DNA of 33,206 nt. Source: an uncultured Eubacteriales bacterium (GTDB lineage: Bacteria > Bacillota > Clostridia > Oscillospirales > Acutalibacteraceae). How positions within the stretch are numbered: the stretch's first letter is position 1; each line of letters starts with the position of its first letter. The notes beneath the pieces are model-generated. The model made no database searches and was not told the DNA's origin. It was given only the letters and a program-made list of their open reading frames with translations. A program made the position numbers and the translations under genes. Below, piece by piece: positions 24,546 to 32,490 of this stretch. The stretch lies in NCBI GenBank assembly GCA_934454125.1, contig CAKSFA010000011.1, positions 1 to 33,206 on the forward strand. The letters are read 5' to 3'.

Positions 24546-26282
24546 TCACTGAATCTTCCAGCCAACCGCTTGCTCTCGCACACGAATAAAACTCGCATAG
24601 ATCCCATCCTGCGCAAGCAATTCCTCATGTGTGCCCTCCTGCACAATTTTCCCCTGATCCATCACAATAATTTTATCTGCATGCTGCACCGTTTTTAACC
24701 GGTGCGCAATCATGATAACCGTCTTGTCTTTCGTCAGTTCCTGAATGGCCTCTGTCAACTCCTTTTCATTTTCGGGGTCAACATTTGCCGTTGCTTCATC
24801 CAAAATAATAATGGGCGAATCCTTCAAAATCGCTCTTGCAATCGAAAGCCGCTGGCGTTCTCCGCCAGAAAGCCCGGCTCCTCCCTCACCAAGAACCGTA
24901 TCATATCCGCACTCCAGCTTCATGATAAATTCATGGCAACACGCCTTTTTCGCTGCTTGTATCACTGTTTCCATCGAAGCCTCCTCATTGCCAAACTTAA
25001 TATTGTTGGCAATGGTATCATGAAACAGATACACATTTTGAAATACAAAACTGAAATTTTTCATCAGACTGTCCGTGCTATAGTCCTTCACATTCACATC
25101 AGCCAGCGCCACTTCTCCCTGGTCCACATCCCAAAATCTTGCCAGCAAATGGCACAACGTCGTCTTCCCTCCGCCAGACGGCCCCACAATCGCCGTCACC
25201 GTATTTTGCGGAATGTTCAAATCCACATGATCAATAATCGTCCGATCTTCATAAGAAAACACAGCCTGTTTCATGTCCATATTGTAATTTGTGGGCTGCA
25301 CATCTCTTCCGTCGATATCCATTGCCGGAATATCCAAAATCTCCTGCGCTTTATCCACATTCACATCGATCATGCGCAGCAATGCCGAATAAGTGCCGGC
25401 AGACTCCAAACTGTCATAGATAAAAAACGCACTGATAATCATCACGATGCACACCAGCAAATCCATCGTTCCGTTCAAATAAAACAACACAGAGCAAATC
25501 GTCATCGCCACACCGGTCAGCTTTGTCACACAGTTTTGCAGCATCGTATACGGCGCAAACAACGCCTCCAGCTTCGCATTGATCTGCGCATTTTGTGCAA
25601 TCGCATCATTTAAGTCCCGGTTTGCAGTTTTGGTAATATGATACGCCTTAACCTCAGCAATGCCCTGAATAAACTCCAGCAGCTTGGTGATTAAAACCGT
25701 ATCCGCTTCTGTCTTTTTTGGCGACTGCTTATGAGAAACGCGTTGCATACAGGCATTGACCAGAAAAAAGCACACCAACCCGATCACAACCACAATTCCA
25801 ATCCGAACGTCAAAGAAAAAGATAAAAATCGCAATCAATAGCGCCGTCAAAATCCCCTGTGTTACCAGCATCACCGTCCTGGTTGCAATGCTGCCAAGGC
25901 TCTCCATCGCATTGGTCGCCACAGAGGTGATCTGCCCCAGGTTATTTTGATTAAAATATCCCATCGGTATATAGCGCAAATGCTCTGCAATCTCAATCCG
26001 CTTCTGCGCTGCCGTACCATATCCGCCCTCCGTTTGCAGCATGGTCGAAAACAACCGGCTCACATAAATCGCAATCAAGCTCACAAAACAAATGCCAAAC
26101 GACAGCCACACAGTACGCATGCTCACCGTCTGGTTCAAAACATCGCCAATCACAAGCGCCGCAGCCGGAATTTTCATCGCCTCAAACATCGCCATCACAA
26201 CGCCCAACACAATGGAAACATAAAATTTTCTGCCGTTTTTTCTGCCGCAAAACGCAAAATATTTCTTTAATATTTTCAGCAA
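24546..26282 (-). CDS. ABC half-transporter, siderophore type (YbtQ/IrtB-like), probable TTG start
   Basis: This protein of about 578 residues has a six-helix membrane domain (about 1-300) fused to an ATPase. Walker A is GPSGGGKTT, signature LSGGERQRLS, Walker B IIILDEATANVDPE, H-loop IAHRLKT. I propose TTG at 26282: it follows AGAAGG by about 9 bases and overlaps the upstream stop by 7 bases. The frame reaching 26354 (MWFVSGNV...) only shadows the upstream gene's end. It pairs with the half-transporter at 26276. Members of this exporter-fold group in siderophore loci (YbtPQ, IrtAB) work as importers or reducers of the iron-siderophore complex, so uptake is favoured. Export of the siderophore is the alternative and cannot be excluded from sequence. 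Confidence 0.88.
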   Translation of the reverse strand: MLKILKKYFAFCGRKNGRKFYVSIVLGVVMAMFEAMKIPAAALVIGDVLNQTVSMRTVWLSFGICFVSLIAIYVSRLFSTMLQTEGGYGTAAQKRIEIAEHLRYIPMGYFNQNNLGQITSVATNAMESLGSIATRTVMLVTQGILTALLIAIFIFFFDVRIGIVVVIGLVCFFLVNACMQRVSHKQSPKKTEADTVLITKLLEFIQGIAEVKAYHITKTANRDLNDAIAQNAQINAKLEALFAPYTMLQNCVTKLTGVAMTICSVLFYLNGTMDLLVCIVMIISAFFIYDSLESAGTYSALLRMIDVNVDKAQEILDIPAMDIDGRDVQPTNYNMDMKQAVFSYEDRTIIDHVDLNIPQNTVTAIVGPSGGGKTTLCHLLARFWDVDQGEVALADVNVKDYSTDSLMKNFSFVFQNVYLFHDTIANNIKFGNEEASMETVIQAAKKACCHEFIMKLECGYDTVLGEGGAGLSGGERQRLSIARAILKDSPIIILDEATANVDPENEKELTEAIQELTKDKTVIMIAHRLKTVQHADKIIVMDQGKIVQEGTHEELLAQDGIYASFIRVREQAVGWKIQ

Positions 26283-28048
26283 CTGCCAGCACCTTCTTTC
26301 AATCCATCTTTTGCCGCAATGTGCGCCTGCCACATTTCCCGATACAAACCACAATACTCTAGCAGTTCCTTGTGCGTGCCGGCCTGCTCAATCTTCCCTT
26401 GGTTCACCACAAAAATATTATCCGCATCTGTGATCGTAGAAAGCCGGTGTGCAATCACAATCAACGTTTTCCCCTGTATCAGCGCCGCCACCGAACGTTG
26501 AATCAGCGCTTCATTTTCCGGGTCGGTATACGCCGTCGCCTCGTCTAAAATCACAATCGGCGCATCTTTGAGCATCGCCCTTGCAATCGAGATCCTCTGG
26601 CGCTCTCCGCCAGAAAGGTGTCCGCCGGCGCCACCCACCACAGTCTCATAGCCATGCTCCAATTTCATAATAAAATCATGGCAGCCGCTCTTTTTGGCAA
26701 TTTCCATCACAGCCTCATCGCTTGCCTCCGGGTTACCCAGGCGAATATTCTCTTTTACCGTCTTGTCAAACAAAAAGTTCTCCTGAGAAACATAAGCAAT
26801 CAACTTGTGATAATCATCCGGAGCAATCTCCTTAATATCCACTCCGCCAATCTCAATTTTTCCCGAATCCGGGTCCCAAAGCGAGGCAATCAGCTTTGCA
26901 ATCGTCGATTTTCCACTGCCAGACGGTCCAACGATTGCGTTGATCGACCCATCCGCCATCACCAGATCAATGCCATGCAAAATCTCCTTCTCATGGTAAC
27001 TGAACCGCACATCCTTCAGTGCAATCGAATGGTCGCTTGGCTGTGCCTTGCTCACCTCCGGTCTCACCAGCTCCGGTTCCTCCAAGATGCCGGTCACTTC
27101 CTTCAAAACTGTGCGCGCCTGCCCAATATCATCCATATAAGACATCAGCGTAATCAACGGAGAAATCAAACCGATCGCAAGAATAATCATCGTAATCAGC
27201 GCCGTGCCGGTAATCGTGCCCTGCATAAAAAAGTAAGCGCCCACCGGCAAAATGGCCACCAGTGTATACGGCGTCAGCGTCAAAGCAGCCGTATGAAAAA
27301 TATTTGCCCGCTTCATCCACTGAATAAAGCAGTCCGCCCCTTCTCTGGCCGCAATCACAAATTTTTCGTAAGAACTTTTTGCCTTGCCAAACGCTTTGAT
27401 CACTTCAATGCCATTGATATATTCCACCGCAGTGTCATTGAGCGCTTTCGTTTTGGCCAGCGCATTTTTATGGTTCTGTTCATAACCGGCATACATGCCC
27501 ATCGAAAGCATAAATCCAACCACCACCGGCACCAATGCAACCAACGCCAGGCGCCAGTCCACCACCAGCATATAAACATAAAGAAACATCGGCACCAGTA
27601 AATTCGATGTAAATTCCGGCAACACATGCGCCAAAATCGTCTCAATGCTATCCACCCGCTCCATCATAATGTTTTTCAACGTACCAGAAGGAATATCCTT
27701 TACAAACCCAAGCGGCACTTTTGTCAGTTTCTCGCACAGCGATTGCCGAATCCCGGCCAAAACCGCAAACGTTGCATTGTGAGAACAAACCGTCGAAATC
27801 GAATAAAACACATTTTTTGCAACAAACAAACCGGCAATAATCGCACACATCACCAGATAATACGCAATATTCCGCTCCCCCTGTATCAATGCATTGACCA
27901 GCATGCTGATCAAAATATACGGCGTCACACCGCAAGCCGTGCTGCAAATCGCCAATACAACACTGATTCCATACTGTGCCTTTTTCTTTCCGGCAAATCC
28001 CGCAATCCAGCCGATTGCACCTTTCTGCTTCTTCATCTGAGCATCCAA
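26276..28048 (-). CDS. ABC half-transporter, siderophore type (YbtP/IrtA-like), TTG start
   Basis: This 590-residue membrane-ATPase fusion is the partner of the previous protein. The membrane domain lies at about 15-300. Walker A is GPSGSGKST, signature LSGGERQRIS, Walker B IVILDEATAYTDPE, H-loop IAHRLSTI. The start is TTG at 28048, with GGGAGGG 7 bases upstream; the first in-frame ATG (28036) would leave an unusually long 19-base gap. It follows the ECF ATPase gene by 30 bases and is part of the same leftward run. No extra N-terminal siderophore-interaction domain, as in mycobacterial IrtA, is present. Confidence 0.9.
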   Translation of the reverse strand: MDAQMKKQKGAIGWIAGFAGKKKAQYGISVVLAICSTACGVTPYILISMLVNALIQGERNIAYYLVMCAIIAGLFVAKNVFYSISTVCSHNATFAVLAGIRQSLCEKLTKVPLGFVKDIPSGTLKNIMMERVDSIETILAHVLPEFTSNLLVPMFLYVYMLVVDWRLALVALVPVVVGFMLSMGMYAGYEQNHKNALAKTKALNDTAVEYINGIEVIKAFGKAKSSYEKFVIAAREGADCFIQWMKRANIFHTAALTLTPYTLVAILPVGAYFFMQGTITGTALITMIILAIGLISPLITLMSYMDDIGQARTVLKEVTGILEEPELVRPEVSKAQPSDHSIALKDVRFSYHEKEILHGIDLVMADGSINAIVGPSGSGKSTIAKLIASLWDPDSGKIEIGGVDIKEIAPDDYHKLIAYVSQENFLFDKTVKENIRLGNPEASDEAVMEIAKKSGCHDFIMKLEHGYETVVGGAGGHLSGGERQRISIARAMLKDAPIVILDEATAYTDPENEALIQRSVAALIQGKTLIVIAHRLSTITDADNIFVVNQGKIEQAGTHKELLEYCGLYREMWQAHIAAKDGLKEGAGSC

Positions 28049-28078
28049 AAAAGAACCCTCCCTTTCCCAAAAATCAAT

Positions 28079-29539
28079 TTAATCAAAATCACAAAAATAT
28101 TGCAGCACACGCTCCGTTCCGACTTCATTCAGCGCATACCCACCCTTCAGCATTCCCTGCTCCAACTGCAGCACATAATCACAGCACAACAACAAAAATT
28201 CCGGGTCATGTGTCACAACAATCTGCGTTTTCCCCAGTTCCTTCAGCCGCATCATGCACGCTGCAACCTCCCGCATATGCAAATGATCCAACCCGCTCGT
28301 CGGCTCATCATACAAAATGATTTCTCGGTCTGCCGCCAGTGCTGTACAAATCGCCGTGCGCTGCCGTTGCCCACCAGAAAGCGACATCGGGTGCCGCTCC
28401 TGCACCTGCTGCAAATCCAGATCACGCAACAATTTCACAGCTTCTTCCCGGTTTTCCCTGTTTTGCGAAAGCAACACTTCCTCCAAAACGCACTCGGTAA
28501 AAAGCTGATGGTTCACGTCCTGCATCACCATGTAGCACGTTGCCAACCGCTGTCTTGTGTTATATTTCCTTCCTTTTAGCGTCATCGCACTGCGCTTCTG
28601 CTTCTTTAAACCGCAAAGCAGCTCTGAAAACGTCGTTTTCCCCGCTCCATTGCAGCCCACCAACGCCGTAATCGATCCCAGCGGAAACTCCGCATACGGA
28701 ACATCCAGCGCCACATGTCCATTTTTAAAAGTATACTGAAACTGCTCCAACGCAATCATCTCATTGCTGCATGCAGTCGTTTGGGTCCGGCCACGCAAAC
28801 TGCTGAGACGATTGGTGCGCAGCCCAAATCCAGCAAGCTCCTCCGGTGTCATACGCGCAAACGCTTCACCAGACCACTCTGATTGAATCCGTCCGTCTTT
28901 CATCCAAAGCACACGATCACACAAATCCGCCAGATAAAAAAACCGATGCTCCGCTGCAACAATCGTCTTACCCTGACTTTTCCAAAACCGAATCATCTTT
29001 CTCAAATCCGCAATCGCCCTCATGTCCAAATTGGAGGAAGGCTCATCCAGAATCACCACCTCCGGCTCCAAAGCAGCAACCGAACCACATGCAATCCGCT
29101 GCTTTTCTCCGCCCGAAAGCAGAAACAAATTCCGGTCCATCAACGCGGTCAGATTCAGCTCTTTCCCCACTCTATCAATGCGCGCGCGAATTTTCTCCAC
29201 AGGTAACCCGATGTTTTCACAGCCAAACGCCAGTTCCCCCGTGGTATCGGTATGAAAAAACTGCGACCGCGGGTTTTGAAACACCGTTCCAATCTTCCCG
29301 GCCAGCTCATAAATCGGCACTTCCGATATACAAATCCCATCTACCGTAACCGTTCCGCTTAAATCACCTTCATAAAAGTGCGGCGCAAGTCCATTGATCA
29401 ACCTGGTCAATGTTGTTTTGCCACAGCCCGAAACGCCGCAAAGCAGCACCATCTCACCTTTTTGAATGTGTAAATTCACATCACAAACCCCAGGCACACC
29501 ATTGCCATAGGCAAAGCTCACGTTCTGTAACTGTATCAT
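28079..29539 (-). CDS. ECF transporter double ATPase (fused EcfA-EcfA')
   Basis: This 486-residue protein holds two ABC ATPase domains in tandem. Domain 1 (about 1-235): GVSGCGKTT, LSGGEKQR, VVILDEPSSNLD. Domain 2 (about 265-486): GCNGAGKTT, LSGGQRQR, IILYDEPTSGLD. Such fused pairs drive energy-coupling-factor vitamin/metal importers. The start MIQLQNVSFAYG at 29539 has GAGGGG just before it; a longer frame to 29599 overlaps the T-protein gene. The adjacent T and S genes complete the importer. In this context the cargo could be the iron-siderophore, a degraded form of it, or a metal; the ATPase gives no clue. Confidence 0.9.
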   Translation of the reverse strand: MIQLQNVSFAYGNGVPGVCDVNLHIQKGEMVLLCGVSGCGKTTLTRLINGLAPHFYEGDLSGTVTVDGICISEVPIYELAGKIGTVFQNPRSQFFHTDTTGELAFGCENIGLPVEKIRARIDRVGKELNLTALMDRNLFLLSGGEKQRIACGSVAALEPEVVILDEPSSNLDMRAIADLRKMIRFWKSQGKTIVAAEHRFFYLADLCDRVLWMKDGRIQSEWSGEAFARMTPEELAGFGLRTNRLSSLRGRTQTTACSNEMIALEQFQYTFKNGHVALDVPYAEFPLGSITALVGCNGAGKTTFSELLCGLKKQKRSAMTLKGRKYNTRQRLATCYMVMQDVNHQLFTECVLEEVLLSQNRENREEAVKLLRDLDLQQVQERHPMSLSGGQRQRTAICTALAADREIILYDEPTSGLDHLHMREVAACMMRLKELGKTQIVVTHDPEFLLLCCDYVLQLEQGMLKGGYALNEVGTERVLQYFCDFD

Positions 29540-29547
29540 AACGCCCC

Positions 29548-30270
29548 TCAAATCACATGAAAACTCGAAAGCACAACCAGCACCAAACTTGCAAAGCAAA
29601 CCACCATCATCACAATGTCCAGCACCCCAAAACCAATCTCACAGATGCTTGTTCGCTTCACCGGCGCGCCAAGTCCCCTCGTCAGTGCCGCAGCAGAAAG
29701 CTCTTCTCCAATTCTCACGCTCGACATCAACAACGGTATCAGCCGATACGGAATCATCTTCGCCGGATGTTTGCCGCCAAAACGAATCCCCCGCATGCGC
29801 ATCGCCTTTCCAATCGCTTGATATTCCTCGTTCAACGTCGGGAAAAATCGGAACATCACCAAAACCGGAATGGCAATCTTATCCGTTATATGCACCTTTT
29901 GCATCGCTGCGTTAAATTCGTTCACTTTCGTCGTGCCGATTAAAAAAGATCCCGCCAGAAACACCGGCATCATCTTTAAAAAAATTCCACAAAAAGCCAC
30001 GACCAAAAAGCCGGCCGCACCCGTCACATAACGCAGCAAATATTCCGACACCGCATACGCCGCAGCATATAAAATCCCATACTTGCACGCAGACGAAATG
30101 TTCCGATACAGCAAAAACAGTACAAGCACCATCGCCGTCAAAACAATGGGCAAAACACCCATCACACCGCGCCCACCCCCGCCAAACGACACCGTAGACA
30201 TCGTCAACACCAGCAGCAGCTTCATTCTGGGATCCAACCGGCGCTTAGATACACCACCTATTTGTTTCAT
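29548..30270 (-). CDS. ECF transporter transmembrane protein (EcfT/CbiQ family)
   Basis: This 240-residue membrane protein begins with LDPRMKLLL, the usual N-terminal motif of CbiQ/EcfT. It has several hydrophobic helices and the two coupling segments with Ala-Arg-Gly-type motifs (KAMRMRGIRF near 165 and SAAALTRGLGAP near 205) that contact the ATPases. Its ATG overlaps the S-component stop as ATGA, and the ATPase gene starts 8 bases after its own stop, so the three are one translational unit. Confidence 0.9.
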   Translation of the reverse strand: MKQIGGVSKRRLDPRMKLLLVLTMSTVSFGGGGRGVMGVLPIVLTAMVLVLFLLYRNISSACKYGILYAAAYAVSEYLLRYVTGAAGFLVVAFCGIFLKMMPVFLAGSFLIGTTKVNEFNAAMQKVHITDKIAIPVLVMFRFFPTLNEEYQAIGKAMRMRGIRFGGKHPAKMIPYRLIPLLMSSVRIGEELSAAALTRGLGAPVKRTSICEIGFGVLDIVMMVVCFASLVLVVLSSFHVI

Positions 30271-30872
30271 CCCGTCATCCCGGCTCTCTCAAAATGCCTG
30301 CGATTAAGCGCTATACCAATCAGTCCGCCCAAAATGCCAAACACAAAACTCGCCGCCAGCAACACCGGCAAGCTCCAATCCGGAATATACATGCTCAGCG
30401 CATTTGCATATTCCTGTCCCATGCCCTTGTCAATCAAATTCTGACAGTAGCTGTCTCTTGCAATCACAATCGGAATATAATTGCCAATCAGCCACATGCA
30501 ATAAACGCCATAGCCCAGCACATTTCTCACTTTGCTGGTATAGTTACCGCTTTTTAACACCAGATCCGCCAAAAAGCCAAACAGCACACCGGTCAGCATC
30601 ACATAATATCCCATACCCAAAAAGCCATTGATAATCCCTGCCAATGCACCAATCACTGTTACCATGCCAAACTTTTTCACCTTCGTCAAAAACAAGATAA
30701 ACGGAATCCCCTCCACCAGCGGAATCAAAATCGTAAGAAGCGGTATAAAAACAGGAAAAAACGACAGCAGCGCCACAACAAATGTAATCACCGCCAAAAT
30801 CGCCGTAAAAATACCCATCGTAATCAAATCTTTTGCCGAAAGCCGCTTTGCGTCACTTCTATTTTGTCGCAT
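30267..30872 (-). CDS. ECF transporter S component, MptD/Trep_Strep-like family
   Basis: This 201-residue integral membrane protein has about five or six hydrophobic helices (FTAILAVITFVVALLSFF, FIPLLTILIPLVEGIPFILF, GALAGIINGFLGMGYYVMLTG and others). Length and pattern fit the S-component family often annotated Trep_Strep/MptD. As the S component it should set the substrate specificity of the ECF importer. AGGAGG lies just before ATG 30872, and an iron-box palindrome lies just beyond that. It is the first gene after salicylate synthase. The ligand is unknown; iron-siderophore uptake is an inference from location. Confidence 0.82.
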   Translation of the reverse strand: MRQNRSDAKRLSAKDLITMGIFTAILAVITFVVALLSFFPVFIPLLTILIPLVEGIPFILFLTKVKKFGMVTVIGALAGIINGFLGMGYYVMLTGVLFGFLADLVLKSGNYTSKVRNVLGYGVYCMWLIGNYIPIVIARDSYCQNLIDKGMGQEYANALSMYIPDWSLPVLLAASFVFGILGGLIGIALNRRHFERAGMTG

Positions 30873-30887
30873 TTGAAACTCCTCCTC

Positions 30888-30915
30888 ATATTAGCCTAAA
30901 CTAACTCAAATTCAA
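30888..30915 (-). promoter_or_regulatory. DtxR/IdeR-like operator with weak promoter before the transport genes
   Basis: TTAG-CCTAAA-CTAA (30891-30904) lies between salicylate synthase and the S-component gene. It shares 16 bases with the operator at 24463. On the minus strand TTGAAT (30915-30910) and TAATAT (30893-30888), 16 bases apart, could be a promoter overlapped by the box. The start would fall at the edge of the RBS, so this promoter is doubtful. The site could equally block read-through from the gene upstream. Confidence 0.6.
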
Positions 30916-30924
30916 AAAATTATG

Positions 30925-32250
30925 TTATGATTTTGCTGCAACCAAATTCCTTGCAATGCAGCTCACCTTCTCCTGCGTCTCTGTAAATTCACGCTCCGGT
31001 TTTGACATGTCCACAATGCCGGCGCCAACCCGTGCCCAGCTTTCCTCCGGCGTTTGAAACACACTTCTCAACACCAACGCTGCGTCCAGTGCACCGTCGC
31101 TGTCACAAATCATCACACTGCCACTATATAGCCCCCTGGGCTCCTGCTCAATTCTACCAATGGCATCGATCGCCTCTCTTTTTGGAATACCGGAAGCCGT
31201 CACCGCAGGGAATAGTTTACACAGCGCATGCCACCGATTCAAATCCGCCCGCAACTTCCCTCTTAACCGCGAGCCCAAATGCTGCACCGTTCCCCGTTCC
31301 ATCACAGACATAAACTCTGTCACCACCACAGAACCCGGCTTACACACCTGCTGCAATTCTTCCTCCGCCAATTTTACAGAAACCGCATGCTCTGCAATCT
31401 CCTTGGTGTCATGCAGCAATTCCTGCTTTAGCGCTTTATTCAAGTTTTTATCCTCTGTCAGTGCGCGTGTGCCGGCCAGCGGAAATGTGTAAACTGTTCC
31501 TTTGTTATCCACCTCCGCCACCGTTTCGGGGCTAAATCCAACCACCTCAAACCCGCGCATCCGGTACCAGTAAGACCGTGCCGGTGTATTGGCCTGCCGT
31601 CCACTCAAATACGTCTGTTTCATATCCAGGCGTGCATGCAGCGGCACTTTTCTCGATAAAATCACCTTTTGATACTCCCCGTTTTGAATTTCCGCAACAC
31701 CGGCTGAAACAATTTTTTTATAGTAGTCCGCATCATACCCAATCACAGCTTCCGCATCCAAAAACGTCTGCTGAGTTTCATCTGCTTTCTGATTCAAAGC
31801 CTGCTCCAACTTTTGTTCCAGCGCCTCCACGCCCGCTTGAGTGACAGAGCGCAATCTTACTTCCTTTCCACAAATTCTATATTCTGTCTCAGGAATCAGA
31901 AAATGAAACAGTGTCTGATCCTCATCCCCGCCGTCCAATCCATAAATATATCGGGCAAGCGAAAAATTTACAATGCCATACATCCGCCAATCTCGCAGCG
32001 CAATCTCAGACAACACCTTTTCCAAATCTTCACAAAGCGCCTGCACCTTCACGCGGTTACTCTCTCCGGCACAAGTCACCACAATCTCCCGGGCAGAAAC
32101 GCAAATCTCAGTATGTACGCCAAGCCCGATCGTAATTTCGTCCCCAATTTCATACAAACACGCCTCCTGCGCACCTGCACAAAGCTCTGCCATCACAGAT
32201 AAAGCCGGGTACTGATCCAGGCTTTTTATTTTTTCATAATAGTGTTCCAT
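30925..32250 (-). CDS. Salicylate synthase (Irp9/MbtI/YbtS family)
   Basis: This 441-residue chorismate-utilising enzyme converts chorismate through isochorismate to salicylate, the starter acid of the siderophore. Family motifs are YQKVILSRKVPL (Lys about 195, the residue that activates water in this family), GFSPETVAEV (238-247), PLAGTRAL (257-264), DTKEIAEHAVSVKLA (281-295), FMSVMERGTVQHLGS and TASGIPKREAIDAI. It resembles one-enzyme salicylate synthases rather than plain isochorismate synthases, and no separate isochorismate-pyruvate lyase is present. ATG 32250 follows GAGGAGAGAAGA; the frame reaching 32271 starts upstream of this RBS. It is the first gene after the strong promoter at 32461, with a leader of about 200 bases. 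Confidence 0.92.
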   Translation of the reverse strand: MEHYYEKIKSLDQYPALSVMAELCAGAQEACLYEIGDEITIGLGVHTEICVSAREIVVTCAGESNRVKVQALCEDLEKVLSEIALRDWRMYGIVNFSLARYIYGLDGGDEDQTLFHFLIPETEYRICGKEVRLRSVTQAGVEALEQKLEQALNQKADETQQTFLDAEAVIGYDADYYKKIVSAGVAEIQNGEYQKVILSRKVPLHARLDMKQTYLSGRQANTPARSYWYRMRGFEVVGFSPETVAEVDNKGTVYTFPLAGTRALTEDKNLNKALKQELLHDTKEIAEHAVSVKLAEEELQQVCKPGSVVVTEFMSVMERGTVQHLGSRLRGKLRADLNRWHALCKLFPAVTASGIPKREAIDAIGRIEQEPRGLYSGSVMICDSDGALDAALVLRSVFQTPEESWARVGAGIVDMSKPEREFTETQEKVSCIARNLVAAKS

Positions 32251-32366
32251 TCTTCTCTCCTCTTGTACCAAACGCTTGTAATCACAGCAGAATCATGCAT
32301 AAAAATCCCAGCCACAAAGCATTCGGTCACTTCCTACTGATATACCGATTGATAAAATGACATCAA

Positions 32367-32382
32367 GTTAGCTAAAGCTAAC
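32367..32382. promoter_or_regulatory. DtxR/IdeR-like operator inside the salicylate synthase leader
   Basis: GTTAGCTAAAGCTAAC is a perfect 16-base palindrome. It lies about 72-87 bases after the expected transcription start, 59 bases (centre to centre) from the next box. As DNA it could act as a roadblock site. Confidence 0.65.
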
Positions 32383-32425
32383 CTATGTCTAAAAAAATTA
32401 GTCCTTTCATCCTAACGCAGATCGT

Positions 32426-32441
32426 GTTAGCTCAAGCTAAC
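32426..32441. promoter_or_regulatory. DtxR/IdeR-like operator next to the promoter of the locus
   Basis: GTTAGCTCAAGCTAAC has 7-base inverted arms and a 2-base centre. It starts about 13 bases after the expected transcription start of the promoter at 32461-32489, a position suited to repression by an iron-loaded DtxR-type protein. No such regulator gene is in the window. Confidence 0.75.
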
Positions 32442-32460
32442 TCAAACGACTATAAACCCA

Positions 32461-32489
32461 ATTATAACGACCCTTCCACAATCTGTCAA
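32461..32489 (-). promoter_or_regulatory. Sigma-A promoter of the siderophore/transport operon
   Basis: TTGACA (32489-32484), a 17-base spacer and TATAAT (32466-32461) on the minus strand make a perfect consensus. Transcription should start near 32454 and read salicylate synthase after a leader of about 204 bases (32251-32454). That leader holds two operator palindromes and no coding sequence that I recognise. Confidence 0.9.
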
Positions 32490-32490
32490 G

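Noticed and set aside
30925..32250. Isochorismate synthase for a dihydroxybenzoate starter
   Set aside because: The motifs fit one-enzyme salicylate synthases better, and the isochorismatase and dehydrogenase genes needed for dihydroxybenzoate are absent.
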